Assembly (NCBI GenBank): GCA_958295825.1
Contig: OY282375.1
Location: 558,001-622,000, forward strand
Length of the DNA stretch: 64,000 bases
Direction: 5' to 3'
Source: an uncultured Candidatus Entotheonella sp.
Lineage (GTDB): Bacteria; Tectomicrobia; Entotheonellia; Entotheonellales; Entotheonellaceae
Below the pieces are notes generated by a model. The model was given only the letters and a program-made list of their open reading frames with translations. It did no database searches and was not told the origin of the DNA. Each line of letters starts with the position of its first letter. The stretch's first letter is position 1. Of the stretch, positions 43,345 through 52,079 are shown piece after piece. Made by a program: the position numbers and the translations under genes.

Positions 43345-44229
43345 ATGGAATTCCTGTTCGATCTGGTCGCCAACGGCCTGCTGGTGGGGCTCATGTACGC
43401 CTTGGTGGCACTGGGTTTCGTGCTTATTTACAAGGCCACCAGCGTCATCAACTTTGCGCAGGGCGACCTGCTGATGTTTGCCGGCTATGCGGCGGCGGTG
43501 ATGACCGGCGGGCACGGCATGCCCCTGTGGGCCATGGTGCTGGTGTTGTGTGCCGGCATGGTGGCGCTGGGCTTCGTGCTGGAGCGCGGCATCCTGCGGC
43601 CGATGGTCGGGCAGCCGGTGGTGTCGGTCATCATGGTGACCGTCGGGCTGGGTTTCGTGCTCCAGGGGCTGGTGACGATCATATGGGGCGCCAACACGCG
43701 AGAGCTGGCCTTGCCGGTTCGATTCGAGCCGTACATTGTGGGGCCCGTCTTCATCTCGCCGATCAACTTGGTGGCCGCGGTCATCGCCGTCTTGTTTCTG
43801 ATCGCTTTCGGCTTGTTCTTCACGCGCAGCCGTCTGGGGGTGGCCATGCGGGCGGTGGCCGATGACCAGCAGGCGTCGATGGTGGTGGGCATCAAAGTGC
43901 CGCGCGTGTTCGCGCTGTCGTGGGCCATTGCCGGGCTGGCCGCCGCCGCGGGCGGCATCATCTGGGGCAACCAGATTGGCGTCGACACCTTCCTGGCTCT
44001 GGTTGGCCTCAAGGTCTTTCCGGTGGTCATTCTCGGCGGGCTGGACAGCATCGGCGGCGCCATCATCGGCGGCCTGCTGATGGGCGTCATCGAGAGCCTG
44101 GCGGCGGGCTATCTCGACCCCCTGGTGGGCGGCGGCACAAAGGATTTTATTCCCTACGTGTTGATGATCCTGGTTCTGTTCGTGCGGCCCTACGGCTTTT
44201 TCGGACACGAGACGATCGAGCGGGTGTAG
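43345..44229 (+). CDS. livH: Branched-chain-type ABC permease LivH
   Basis: A protein of 294 residues with about eight hydrophobic segments. It begins MEFLFDLVANGLLVGLMYAL, then VLIYKATSVINFAQGDLLMF, which is the LivH signature. AMRAVADDQQASMVVGIKVP forms the cytoplasmic loop that contacts the ATPase, and VFPVVILGGLDSIGGAIIGG is the conserved late segment. The ribosome site GGGGAGGGG precedes the ATG. It is the inner-membrane channel subunit together with LivM. Confidence 0.93.
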   Translation: MEFLFDLVANGLLVGLMYALVALGFVLIYKATSVINFAQGDLLMFAGYAAAVMTGGHGMPLWAMVLVLCAGMVALGFVLERGILRPMVGQPVVSVIMVTVGLGFVLQGLVTIIWGANTRELALPVRFEPYIVGPVFISPINLVAAVIAVLFLIAFGLFFTRSRLGVAMRAVADDQQASMVVGIKVPRVFALSWAIAGLAAAAGGIIWGNQIGVDTFLALVGLKVFPVVILGGLDSIGGAIIGGLLMGVIESLAAGYLDPLVGGGTKDFIPYVLMILVLFVRPYGFFGHETIERV

Positions 44230-44233
44230 AGAG

Positions 44234-45316
44234 ATGATCAATCGGGAATCGGGCGTATTCCAGACGAGTTACGAGGGCGACATGGCCCTCTACACGCTGC
44301 CGCTGGCCAGGAACACCACGCGGGTGGTGGTGGCGTTACTGGTCCTGTTGCCCGTACCGCTGATAATGGCGAATAACGAGCACCTGATGAGTATCGCCAC
44401 CACCATCGCCCTGGCCGCTATCGGCGCCATCGGCCTGAATCTCCTGGTCGGCTACACCGGACAGATTTCCATCGGTCAGGGCGCCTTCATGATGGTCGGG
44501 GGGTACACCGCCGCCATCCTGTCGAGCCGCTACGGCATGCCGTTCTGGTTCGGTATTCTGGCGGGCGGCTGCACGACCGCGCTGGTCGGCATTCTGTTCG
44601 GCATCCCCTCTCTGCGTATCAAGGGCCTGTATCTGGCCATCGCCACCCTGGCGGCGCAGCTCATCATCGAGTGGGTCATCAACCACGTGCCGTGGATCAG
44701 CGGTGGCGCGCAGTCCTCCATCTACGTCGACAACCCGGCGCTGTTCGGCTTCGAGTTCAATACCGAATTCCGGCGTTACTACCTGGTGCTGGTGGTTTTC
44801 CTGCTGGCCTTCTTCGGGGCGCAGAACCTGGTGCGGTCGCGCATCGGGCGGGCTTTCATCGCCATCCGCGACCGCGACATCGCGGCGGAAATCATCGGCG
44901 TCAATTTGTTCCGTTACAAACTCCTGGCCTTCGCCGTCAGTTCGTTCTACGCCGGCGTGGCGGGGGCGCTGTGGACCTACTACCTGCGCATCGCCAACTA
45001 CGAAAATTTTATCCTGGCGGTGTCGATTGAATACCTCGCGATGATCATCATCGGCGGCTTGGGCAGCGTGCTGGGCGCGGTCTTCGGGGCCATTTTCATC
45101 AAACTGTTTCCCATTGCTTTGGACCTGACGGTGGTGAGCATTTCAGAGGGCGTTTTCGGCGTTCCGTACCAGGACGTGGCCAATTTCCTGGCCAACATGC
45201 AGTTGTTCCTGTTTGGCGCCTTAATCATCTTTTTCCTCACCGTCGAGCCGGAGGGGCTGGCTCGCATGTGGGAGCACGTCAAACGGTACTTCCGATTGTG
45301 GCCTTACTCATACTGA
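44234..45316 (+). CDS. livM: Branched-chain-type ABC permease LivM
   Basis: A protein of 360 residues. It has GAIGLNLLVGYTGQISIGQG and the long hydrophobic series typical of LivM, RAFIAIRDRDIAAEIIGVNL as the ATPase-contacting loop, and YLAMIIIGGLGSVLGAVFGA near the end. The first ~30 residues are polar, and there is an in-frame internal ATG at 44282 as an alternative start. The ATG at 44234 follows the LivH stop by four bases and is preceded by AGAGAG, so I keep it. Confidence 0.92.
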   Translation: MINRESGVFQTSYEGDMALYTLPLARNTTRVVVALLVLLPVPLIMANNEHLMSIATTIALAAIGAIGLNLLVGYTGQISIGQGAFMMVGGYTAAILSSRYGMPFWFGILAGGCTTALVGILFGIPSLRIKGLYLAIATLAAQLIIEWVINHVPWISGGAQSSIYVDNPALFGFEFNTEFRRYYLVLVVFLLAFFGAQNLVRSRIGRAFIAIRDRDIAAEIIGVNLFRYKLLAFAVSSFYAGVAGALWTYYLRIANYENFILAVSIEYLAMIIIGGLGSVLGAVFGAIFIKLFPIALDLTVVSISEGVFGVPYQDVANFLANMQLFLFGALIIFFLTVEPEGLARMWEHVKRYFRLWPYSY

Positions 45317-45362
45317 GGCTAGGGCGCATCGGGCAAATCTGCTTGCAGAGAGGAGGGCTGCC

Positions 45363-46595
45363 ATGCAGTCGTGTTTTGCTACGAAATGGTTCGGTGTTGC
45401 AGGTGTGCTGGTGATACTGGTCGGCGCCGGAGGACTGTTGTCGGCCGATGAGATTGTCGTCGGTGGGCAGTGCGACCGTACCGGCCCGACAAAGTTCATC
45501 GGCACGCTGCTGTGCCCCGGGGCGAACGACTACATCAAGCTGGTCAACAAGAAGGGTGGCATCAATGGGCATACGGTGCGCTACATCGAGGTAGAGCATG
45601 CCTACAAGGTCGACCGCGGCGTCGAGGCTTACGAACGCATCAAGCGCGAGGGGGGTGTGGCGACGGTGGATTACGGCACGCCGATCGTCTACGCGCTGAC
45701 GCCGCGGCACATGGAAGACAAGATTCCGGGCCTGACGCCGGGCTTCGGGCGCGCTGATGCGGCGGACGGGGAACGCTTTCCGTACATCTTCCCGGTGGCG
45801 GCCTCGTATTGGTCGCAGGCAGCGGCGGCAATGAAATTCATCAAGGACCAGGGGGCCGCAGCGGGCAGCAAGGTTGCGTACATCTACTACGACAATCCCG
45901 CCGGGCGCGAGCCGCTCGGCATTTTCCGGCGCATCTGCGAGCAGGAAGGGTACGGCTGCCGCGAGTTTGCGGTGCCGCCGCCGGGCATCGAGATGGCCGC
46001 CGCGGTCCTGGACATCACGCGCCGCATGCGGGCCGAGTGGGTGGTCTCGCACCTGTTCGGCAAGGCGCCGGCCATTTCCATCCGCGAGTTTCGCAAGAAC
46101 GGCTTCCCGCTGAACAAGGTGGTCAGCCTGGTGTGGGGCGCCGGCGAGATGGACATGATCGCCGCCGGTTGGAAGAACGCGCAGGGTTACCTGGGGATGC
46201 AATTCGCCGGCGTCGGGCGTGATTTTCCTGTCCTTCGCGAGATTATCAGCATGTATGAGGAGGAAGGCCAGGAAGTACCCGAGATGGTCGGTCAGGTGTA
46301 CTACAACCGCGGCGTCTTCACTGCGGCGATCATCGTCGAAGGGCTGCGCCTGGCGGTGGAGAACTTCGGCCTGCCGGTCACCGGGGAGAAGGTGAAAATG
46401 GGCTACGAGCTTATCACGGACTTCACCCTGGGCGGCTTTCTGCCGCCCCTCAGCGTCACGGCGCAGGATCACGAGGGCGGCGGCTGGGTGCGCATTTACG
46501 AGACCAAGGGCGAGGATCTGGTGCCGCACACCGAGTGGTTTCAGGGTTACCGGGACGTGGTGCTTGACGAGCTCAGAAAGGCGGCGCAGGAGTAG
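45363..46595 (+). CDS. Periplasmic substrate-binding protein (Peripla_BP_6, LivK-like)
   Basis: A protein of 410 residues. A hydrophobic N-terminal signal (residues ~9-27, WFGVAGVLVILVGAGGLLSA) precedes the mature domain, which starts near DEIVVGGQCDRTGPTKFIG. That domain has INGHTVRYIEVEHAYKVDRG and YGTPIVYALTPRHMEDKIPG, the fold of type I periplasmic binding proteins. GAGAGGAGG lies upstream of the ATG. It is the specificity component of the transporter. The ligand-binding pocket is not readable enough to name a ligand. Confidence 0.88.
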   Translation: MQSCFATKWFGVAGVLVILVGAGGLLSADEIVVGGQCDRTGPTKFIGTLLCPGANDYIKLVNKKGGINGHTVRYIEVEHAYKVDRGVEAYERIKREGGVATVDYGTPIVYALTPRHMEDKIPGLTPGFGRADAADGERFPYIFPVAASYWSQAAAAMKFIKDQGAAAGSKVAYIYYDNPAGREPLGIFRRICEQEGYGCREFAVPPPGIEMAAAVLDITRRMRAEWVVSHLFGKAPAISIREFRKNGFPLNKVVSLVWGAGEMDMIAAGWKNAQGYLGMQFAGVGRDFPVLREIISMYEEEGQEVPEMVGQVYYNRGVFTAAIIVEGLRLAVENFGLPVTGEKVKMGYELITDFTLGGFLPPLSVTAQDHEGGGWVRIYETKGEDLVPHTEWFQGYRDVVLDELRKAAQE

Positions 46596-46623
46596 GGCGT
46601 CGCGAGCGGGGGCCTGTCCGGTC

Positions 46624-47418
46624 ATGCTGAGATTGAACAACGTGGAGGTGGTGTACGACCGTACCATTCTGGTGTTGCGGGGCGTCTCTCTGGATGTGCC
46701 GACGGGGCGCATCGTGGCGCTTCTGGGCTCCAACGGCGCCGGCAAGAGCACGACGCTGAAGACCATCTCCGGCATTCTGGCGCCCGAGCGCGGCGAGGTG
46801 ACGGCCGGCACGGTGGAACTCGACGGCGTGCGCATCGACAACCGCGAGCCGGCGGACATCGTCAAGCACGGGGTGGCGCAGGTGATGGAAGGGCGGCGCA
46901 CCTTCCAGCTTCTCACCACGGAGGAGAACCTTATCGCCGGTGCCCACACGCGGCGCGACAAGGTCCGCGTCGAACGGGACAAGGACTTGGTTTACGAGTA
47001 TTTCCCTCGTCTGGCCGAGCGCCGCGGCATCAAGGCGGGTTACCTTTCCGGCGGCGAGCAGCAGATGCTCGCCATCGGCCGCGGGCTCATGTCGAGCCCG
47101 CAGATCCTGTTGTTGGACGAGCCGTCCCTGGGCTTGGCGCCCATGCTGGTGGAGGAGATTTTCGAGATCGTGCAGCGGCTCAATCGCGACCAAGGCATGA
47201 CCGTCCTGCTGGTGGAGCAAAATGCTGCCATGGCGCTGACGATTGCCCAGCACGGCTACATCATGGAGAACGGCCGCATCGTTCTGGACGAAGACGCCGA
47301 GGTGCTGCGCAACAACGAGGACATCAAGGAATTTTACCTGGGGCTGTCCGAGGCGGGCGGGCGCAAGAGCTACCGTGACGTCAAGCACTACCGGCGGCGC
47401 AAGCGCTGGCTCTCGTAG
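46624..47418 (+). CDS. livF: Branched-chain-type ABC transporter ATPase (LivF-like)
   Basis: A protein of 264 residues. It has LRLNNVEVVYDRTILVLRGV and SNGAGKST (Walker A) near 39, then HGVAQVMEGRRTFQLLTTEE. Signature YLSGGEQQMLAIGRGLMSSP is followed by Walker B LLLDEPSLGLAP. The tail (AGGRKSYRDVKHYRRRKRWL) is longer and more basic than in E. coli LivF. The ATG at 46624 is selected because the family begins there; the Shine-Dalgarno is weak. It is the last gene of the LivG operon; downstream the DNA abruptly becomes AT-rich. Confidence 0.9.
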   Translation: MLRLNNVEVVYDRTILVLRGVSLDVPTGRIVALLGSNGAGKSTTLKTISGILAPERGEVTAGTVELDGVRIDNREPADIVKHGVAQVMEGRRTFQLLTTEENLIAGAHTRRDKVRVERDKDLVYEYFPRLAERRGIKAGYLSGGEQQMLAIGRGLMSSPQILLLDEPSLGLAPMLVEEIFEIVQRLNRDQGMTVLLVEQNAAMALTIAQHGYIMENGRIVLDEDAEVLRNNEDIKEFYLGLSEAGGRKSYRDVKHYRRRKRWLS

Positions 47419-47471
47419 CGCTGGCTGGGCCGGTCCCTTTAATTGTAATGAATACTCTATTGCAATTCATT

Positions 47472-48488
47472 CTACGTCTCCTCAATAGACTTTAAAACAA
47501 AGTCAATTACTTCACTTGTTTTTTTATTTCCACCCAAATCAGGTGTTACATATTTCTGCTCTTGTGCCATGGTGAGGATATTTTCTATTTCAATTGGATG
47601 TTCTATATGACTACTAAACATATCTGTTGTTGCCCTTATAGTTGCAAAAGGATTGACAATGCCTTTGCCCGCAATATTATCCGCTGATCCGTGAATGGTT
47701 TGGTATATTTCTTGGCCATACGTTTTAGAATCAAGTGATATATTCTTGGCTGACATGGTGGCTTTATTACCTATTCTATAATACAGAGGAAGATATTCTG
47801 TTAATGTGTCTCCTACTTCATTAGATGCGATGACTAACACATCTGACGATTGATGCATCAAGATATCCAAACCACTGTCTGGTTGGTATAATTCTACGTC
47901 CTCGTAATTCCTGAACCATCTTTGTAATTTGTTAAATAAGTGATATTTATATATTGCCAGTAATCTATACCCATCTTGTAAATTTTTACTACCTTCATCA
48001 TGAGCAAATTTAATCAATTCATTGAAAAATTCTTTTGTATAAGAACATTCTAGTGTAATGTACTCCTCATCCTCTTTTTTTGAGTCTATTGCGTAAAATC
48101 CTTGGGCCTGGTCTCTTATTAGTAATACATCGTGATCCAAGGTCTTTAATTTCATCGACTTAATACTCTTTATTTTTCGTCTCAACTGATATAATGTACC
48201 TGCATTAATAGCTGTTCTGAAAACCTTATCATAACCTTCTTCGTATATAGAAGATAGGAAGTCGGCCATCATCTGAGCTTCCTTCTCTTCTATTTCGTTA
48301 ACTTGATCTGGTGACAACTCCATTTTTTCGAGTTCGAAATACGTATTTGGTACTTCTTCTAGTTCTTTTATTTTTACCTCTAGATCAAATTTACTTGCAA
48401 AAGCACCGGCTAATGCTTTGAATATTTCATATATTTCGTCTCCTGTCCCTCCACCTTTAATTAAACCAAACTGCACTAACTTCTTCAT
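47472..48488 (-). CDS. Isocitrate/isopropylmalate dehydrogenase-fold protein, AT-rich and probably acquired
   Basis: A protein of 338 residues. It begins FGLIKGGGTGDEIYEIFKAL, equivalent to the GDGIGPE opening of the family. It contains TAINAGTLYQLRRKIKSI, a helix resembling the RKxLxLYANLRP region, and DVLVIASNEVGDTLTEYLPL. The strongest match is IHGSADNIAGKGIVNPFATI, which corresponds to HGSAPDIAGKGIANPIATI. It lacks the exact substrate-arginine motif of classical enzymes, so the substrate is uncertain. AAGGAG lies seven bases before the ATG. Codons are dominated by A/T, in sharp contrast to all its neighbours, indicating recent horizontal transfer. An AT-rich inverted repeat lies just beyond its stop codon and may act as a weak terminator. 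Confidence 0.72.
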   Translation of the reverse strand: MKKLVQFGLIKGGGTGDEIYEIFKALAGAFASKFDLEVKIKELEEVPNTYFELEKMELSPDQVNEIEEKEAQMMADFLSSIYEEGYDKVFRTAINAGTLYQLRRKIKSIKSMKLKTLDHDVLLIRDQAQGFYAIDSKKEDEEYITLECSYTKEFFNELIKFAHDEGSKNLQDGYRLLAIYKYHLFNKLQRWFRNYEDVELYQPDSGLDILMHQSSDVLVIASNEVGDTLTEYLPLYYRIGNKATMSAKNISLDSKTYGQEIYQTIHGSADNIAGKGIVNPFATIRATTDMFSSHIEHPIEIENILTMAQEQKYVTPDLGGNKKTSEVIDFVLKSIEET

Positions 48489-48492
48489 ATTC

Positions 48493-48603
48493 TCACTCCT
48501 TAGATTTGGATTTGAGGGCGGCGACGAAGTGTTTGGTGAAGGTTAAGTTGTCCTTGGCCGAAAACCGACTATCAGCCAACATATAGCGATATTTTAATTG
48601 CTT
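48493..48603 (-). pseudogene. Transposase C-terminal scrap (IS4/IS701-like)
   Basis: On the minus strand, codons between a TAG and a TGA read YRYMLADSRFSAKDNLTFTK then HFVAALKSK. This recalls the DDE-transposase segment (VLADSWFSSxENMxFI...KHFIxALKSN). A few residues are missing before KHF, and the product ends shortly after. It has no start and only ~36 residues, so it is a decayed remnant. It lies next to the AT-rich dehydrogenase-like gene and could be the trace of the element that delivered it. Confidence 0.45.
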
Positions 48604-48976
48604 CTAGTGGCACACGCAACATCGCGCGCATCGGTTCATTTTTGTAGCGAGATTCTTGCACTTGATCAGCTTGCTGTCGTGTACTTACAACTGAACAAGG
48701 CATGCCAGTGTTCCATTATGCTCATTAAAGGAGGGCTAGATGCGCCTGTTCTGCATGTTCCTTGTGATGAAGGACAAATCTCAAGCTAGGAAAACCGAAA
48801 GGTATGCAACGAAGGAGAGAGGGCATCGCAAAGAGAAAAGATGCGGAGGGCTCAAGTTCCAGGCGTGAAAGAGAAGGCGCAATTCAACTTGTCACCGCCG
48901 GGTCGGCGACGTAGAGTAGGGCGCTCATCTTCTCGGAAGCCTTTGATGCTGTTGTCGGGATAAAGAGGAATTTACG
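48604..48976. other. Gene-free stretch upstream of the sugar-type permease genes
   Basis: No supported gene. Its composition is intermediate between the AT-rich insert and the host. A binding protein or ATPase gene that would normally precede the permease genes is not present. The ribosome site AGAGGAA for the permease is at its right end. Confidence 0.4.
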
Positions 48977-49960
48977 ATGGTGACTGAAGCCACACCCTTG
49001 GAGAGGCGGGAGACGCGACCCAGCCTCTGGCAGCGCTTGCTGGACTGGGGCGGTACGGACGCGCTTACCGGTTACGCGTTCGTTCTGCCGGCCTTCGGCT
49101 GGATCGCCCTGCTGGTGGCCATGCCGTTCTGCATCGCGCTGGCTTATAGTGTCAGCAACGCCTGGATCGATACCGAGTGGGTTTGGGCGGAATTCCTGGG
49201 CTTGCGGGAGGGGGAACTGGCCTTTGTGGGGCTGGACAATTTCATCGAGTTGTTCGGCGACAGTATCTTCCTGCAGACGCTGCAAAATTCCATCGTGTTT
49301 TCCACCGCTTCGGTAGCCCTGAAAGCCATCCTCGGCCTCACCCTGGCGCTGCTGCTGAATCGCACCCTGCGCTTCAACAAGGTGATCCGCGGCGCGCTGT
49401 TGCTGCCCTTTGTGGTGCCGACTGCCCTCAGCACGCTGGGGTGGTGGTGGATGTTCGACTCGCTGTACAGCGTCATCAACTGGACGCTGGTGCACCTCAA
49501 TCTGGCGGAGCGCGGTCCGGCGTGGCTGTCCAACCCGTATCTGGCCATGCTGTCCGTCATCATCGTCAACACTTGGCGCGGCCTGCCGTTCTTTGCCATC
49601 ACGGTGCTGGCCGGCTTGGTGTCGATCCCCAATGAGCTTTACGAGGCCGCCGAAACGGACGGGGCTGCGGCGCTGCGACGATTCTGGCACATCACGCTGC
49701 CGCTGCTGCGCCCGGTGCTGGCCGTCGTGGTGCTGTTCTCGACGATCTTCACGCTGGCCGAGTTCAACATTATCTTCGTGTTGACCCGGGGCGGCCCGGA
49801 AAACATGACGCATCTCTTCTCCACCCTGTCGTACACCTACGGACTGATCGGCGGTCAACTCGGTTCCGGCGCCGCTATTTCTCTGTTCCTGTTTCCCTTC
49901 ATGCTGGTGATCGTCTACTTCCAGTTGAAGTTGATACGCCGGGATACGACGTATGATTAG
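48977..49960 (+). CDS. Sugar-type ABC transporter permease (MalF/UgpA-like)
   Basis: A protein of 327 residues with six or more membrane helices: YAFVLPAFGWIALLVAMPF as the first, VALKAILGLTLALLLNRTLR, then GALLLPFVVPTALSTLGWWW. The EAAxxDGA ATPase-contact loop is present as LYEAAETDGAAALRRFWHIT followed by LPLLRPVLAVVVLFS. This is the binding-protein-dependent inner-membrane component of carbohydrate/polyol importers (MalF class). Its MalG partner is downstream with one small gene between. No binding protein or ATPase gene is in the window around it. Confidence 0.9.
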   Translation: MVTEATPLERRETRPSLWQRLLDWGGTDALTGYAFVLPAFGWIALLVAMPFCIALAYSVSNAWIDTEWVWAEFLGLREGELAFVGLDNFIELFGDSIFLQTLQNSIVFSTASVALKAILGLTLALLLNRTLRFNKVIRGALLLPFVVPTALSTLGWWWMFDSLYSVINWTLVHLNLAERGPAWLSNPYLAMLSVIIVNTWRGLPFFAITVLAGLVSIPNELYEAAETDGAAALRRFWHITLPLLRPVLAVVVLFSTIFTLAEFNIIFVLTRGGPENMTHLFSTLSYTYGLIGGQLGSGAAISLFLFPFMLVIVYFQLKLIRRDTTYD

Positions 49961-49988
49961 CCGGCCAGCGGGTAGGGGAGGCGAGCCG

Positions 49989-50186
49989 ATGCCGTTGATT
50001 GACACCCTAACGCTGAAAACCGAGTTGCTGGATGGCGGTATGCCGGAGCCGCAAGCGGCAGCCATCGTCGCGGATATACGCATGGAGATCAAGGCGCTGC
50101 GGGGCGAGATCAAGATGCTCCGCTGGATAGGCGGCGTCATCCTGGCTTGTCAAGTGCTGGTGTTCGGCAAGCTGTTCTTTACGTGA
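49989..50186 (+). CDS. Short DUF1640-like coiled-coil/transmembrane protein inside the permease operon
   Basis: A protein of 65 residues: PLIDTLTLKTELLDGGMPEPQAA, an amphipathic IRMEIKALRGEIKMLR helix, and one transmembrane helix (IGGVILACQVLVFGKLFF). The LxTxxLKxxLxxxGMPEPQA opening is shared with the protein at 40187-40534, but the long coiled coil is reduced to about two heptads. Its stop overlaps the MalG start (ATGA at 50184-50188 region), so it is translationally coupled. Its place between the two permease genes hints that it may be a transporter accessory, or merely a passenger. Confidence 0.65.
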   Translation: MPLIDTLTLKTELLDGGMPEPQAAAIVADIRMEIKALRGEIKMLRWIGGVILACQVLVFGKLFFT

Positions 50187-51373
50187 TGGAAAGGAAACTC
50201 GGAATGTGGCCCTCGGCACAATCGATTCATCTCGTTGGCGTGGCGTTTGCGCTGTTGCACGTGCTCGCCGGCATCGTCGCCGGGCAGCCCTTCGTGGTGG
50301 TGCTTGGCGCCATCGGCGTGTTGTTGGCCTATGGCCTGTGGCGCCGCAGCGATTCCGTCCGCCTGGGGAGTATCGTACTGCTGACGCTGTACGTGGTGAT
50401 GCGGCTGATTCTGGGTGTGTTCGCCTGGCGCGGTGCGGGGGCGGCGGTGCAGGTGTCGAATATCGTGGCCATCCTCGGATCGCTGTACCTGATTCTGGCC
50501 TTGGGGCGCTTGGGCGCGGCATTCGCCAGCAAGCGCGACATGTGGCTGGGGGTGTTTATCTCGAAATACCTGCCGCTGCTGCCGTACCTGTTTTTCGCCC
50601 TGTTCCCGCTGTACTTCATGATGGTCACGTCGCTGAAGACGGACAACGAGCTGTACGACCTGGAGGCGGTGCCGTTCTGGATCACCGGCGCCGGGTTCAC
50701 AATCGGCAACTACGGCTATCTGTTCGAGGAGACGCCGTACGTGGTGTGGCTAATCAATACGCTGAAGGTCTCCATCTGTGCCACGGCTATCTCGGTGGCG
50801 ATTGCCGTTCTGGCTGCCTACGCCCTGGCTCGCCTGCGCTTCCGGGGCGCCGAGACGTTCGGCGTCGCGGTGTTCGTGACGTATTTGGTGCCGCCCTCGC
50901 TGCTGTTCCTGCCCATGGCGCGGGTGGTCGACAGCCTGGGCCTGTCGGACCGCACGCTGGCGCTGATTGTCACTTATCCCACCTTTCTGATTCCCTTCTG
51001 CACGTGGCTGCTGATGGGGTATTTTCGCACCATCCCCAAGGAAATCGAAGAATGCGCCATGATCGACGGCTGTAATCGCATCCAGGCCCTGTTGCGCATC
51101 GTCCTTCCCATGGCCGTGCCGGGCATCATCTGCGCGGTCCTGTTTGGTTTCACCCTGTCCTGGAACGAGTTTCTCTACTCCCTGGTGTTCATCTCCACCA
51201 CCGGCGCCAAAACCATCTCCGTAGGCGTCATTTCCGAACTCATTCGGGGCGACATCTACTACTGGGGCCAGCTCATGGCCGGCGCCATGGTCGGCTCCAT
51301 CCCCATTGTGGTGGCTTACGTCTTCTTCATGGATTACTACGTTTCCGGCCTTACTGCCGGCGCCGTGAAGTAG
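50186..51373 (+). CDS. Sugar-type ABC transporter permease (MalG-like) with extra N-terminal membrane domain
   Basis: A protein of 395 residues. The C-terminal ~270 are a standard MalG-like permease: YLFFALFPLYFMMVTSLKTD, an EAAMIDG-type loop as IEECAMIDGCNRIQALLRIV, and LPMAVPGIICAVLFGFTLSW. The first ~125 residues carry an additional set of about four helices (HLVGVAFALLHVLAGIVAG, VVVLGAIGVLLAYGLW, IVLLTLYVVMRLILGVFAW, VSNIVAILGSLYLILALG) not found in ordinary MalG. The start ATG at 50186 overlaps the preceding stop. It is expected to pair with the permease at 48977. Confidence 0.88.
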   Translation: MERKLGMWPSAQSIHLVGVAFALLHVLAGIVAGQPFVVVLGAIGVLLAYGLWRRSDSVRLGSIVLLTLYVVMRLILGVFAWRGAGAAVQVSNIVAILGSLYLILALGRLGAAFASKRDMWLGVFISKYLPLLPYLFFALFPLYFMMVTSLKTDNELYDLEAVPFWITGAGFTIGNYGYLFEETPYVVWLINTLKVSICATAISVAIAVLAAYALARLRFRGAETFGVAVFVTYLVPPSLLFLPMARVVDSLGLSDRTLALIVTYPTFLIPFCTWLLMGYFRTIPKEIEECAMIDGCNRIQALLRIVLPMAVPGIICAVLFGFTLSWNEFLYSLVFISTTGAKTISVGVISELIRGDIYYWGQLMAGAMVGSIPIVVAYVFFMDYYVSGLTAGAVK

Positions 51374-51379
51374 AGTCCG

Positions 51380-52012
51380 TCATGTCTGAACAACTTTCGA
51401 GCGGCTGAAAGATCTGCTGGCCGGTACCTCGAAGACCGTCCTCCAGGACGTGCTGCTCGAGTTCCTGCGTGTACCGTTCCAGACAGGTTGTCTTACCGTT
51501 GGATATTGAACGATATTGGTTGCTGCAATCTGGGCGGAGTGTACGGCTGCGGAAATGCCCTCAGCGGTCAGGGGGTCCAGGATGCCGGCGGCATCTCCGA
51601 CGAGCAGGACGTTGCCGTCCGCCCAGGGCGAAGTTCCCACGCCGTTGCGGCAGGCGGTGCCCGCGTACGCCCCAGAGACCGGCGGGGTCGAAGCCGTAGA
51701 ACTCGACCAGTCTCTTGAGCTGATTCCGCAGTTTCGAGCCGACGTATTATAGCCGCCGATACCGATATTGAGATGGTCTCCCTTGGGGAACAGCCAACTG
51801 TAGCCGCCCTCTATTCTGCCGAAGTCCACTCCGACCGCCTTCTTCCATTTGGCCGGAAAGCCTTTTCGCGGCGTGATGTTCCCTTCCATCGCGATGCCGT
51901 AGCCGTGCGCCCGCCCGCGCGAGGCTCCGCCTCGAACAGGGTAACGTCGATGCCGAGGCGGCGCAGCGTGTAGGCGGCTGCCAGCCCCGCCGCCCACAAC
52001 GATGGTGTGCAT
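51380..52012 (-). pseudogene. Decayed FAD-dependent geranylgeranyl reductase-like oxidoreductase
   Basis: The frame from the ATG at 52012 begins MHTIVVGGGA, then loses the FAD-motif frame. The continuation LAAAYTLRRLGIDVTLFEAE is found in another frame at about 51915-51985. The original frame resumes with WKKAVGVDFGRIEGGYSWLF, PKGDHLNIGIGGY and NVLLVGDAAGILDPLTAEGI. These are the GGR/BchP-family core and second FAD motif. About 150-200 residues expected between the FAD motif and the core are missing. So it has at least one frameshift plus an internal deletion. It is presumably inactive. Confidence 0.7.
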
Positions 52013-52079
52013 GGCCTCCCTTCCTGTTGATTGGGCGCCTCCTTCATCTGCGCTGGGATTCTGTCGACATACCGCCGGC

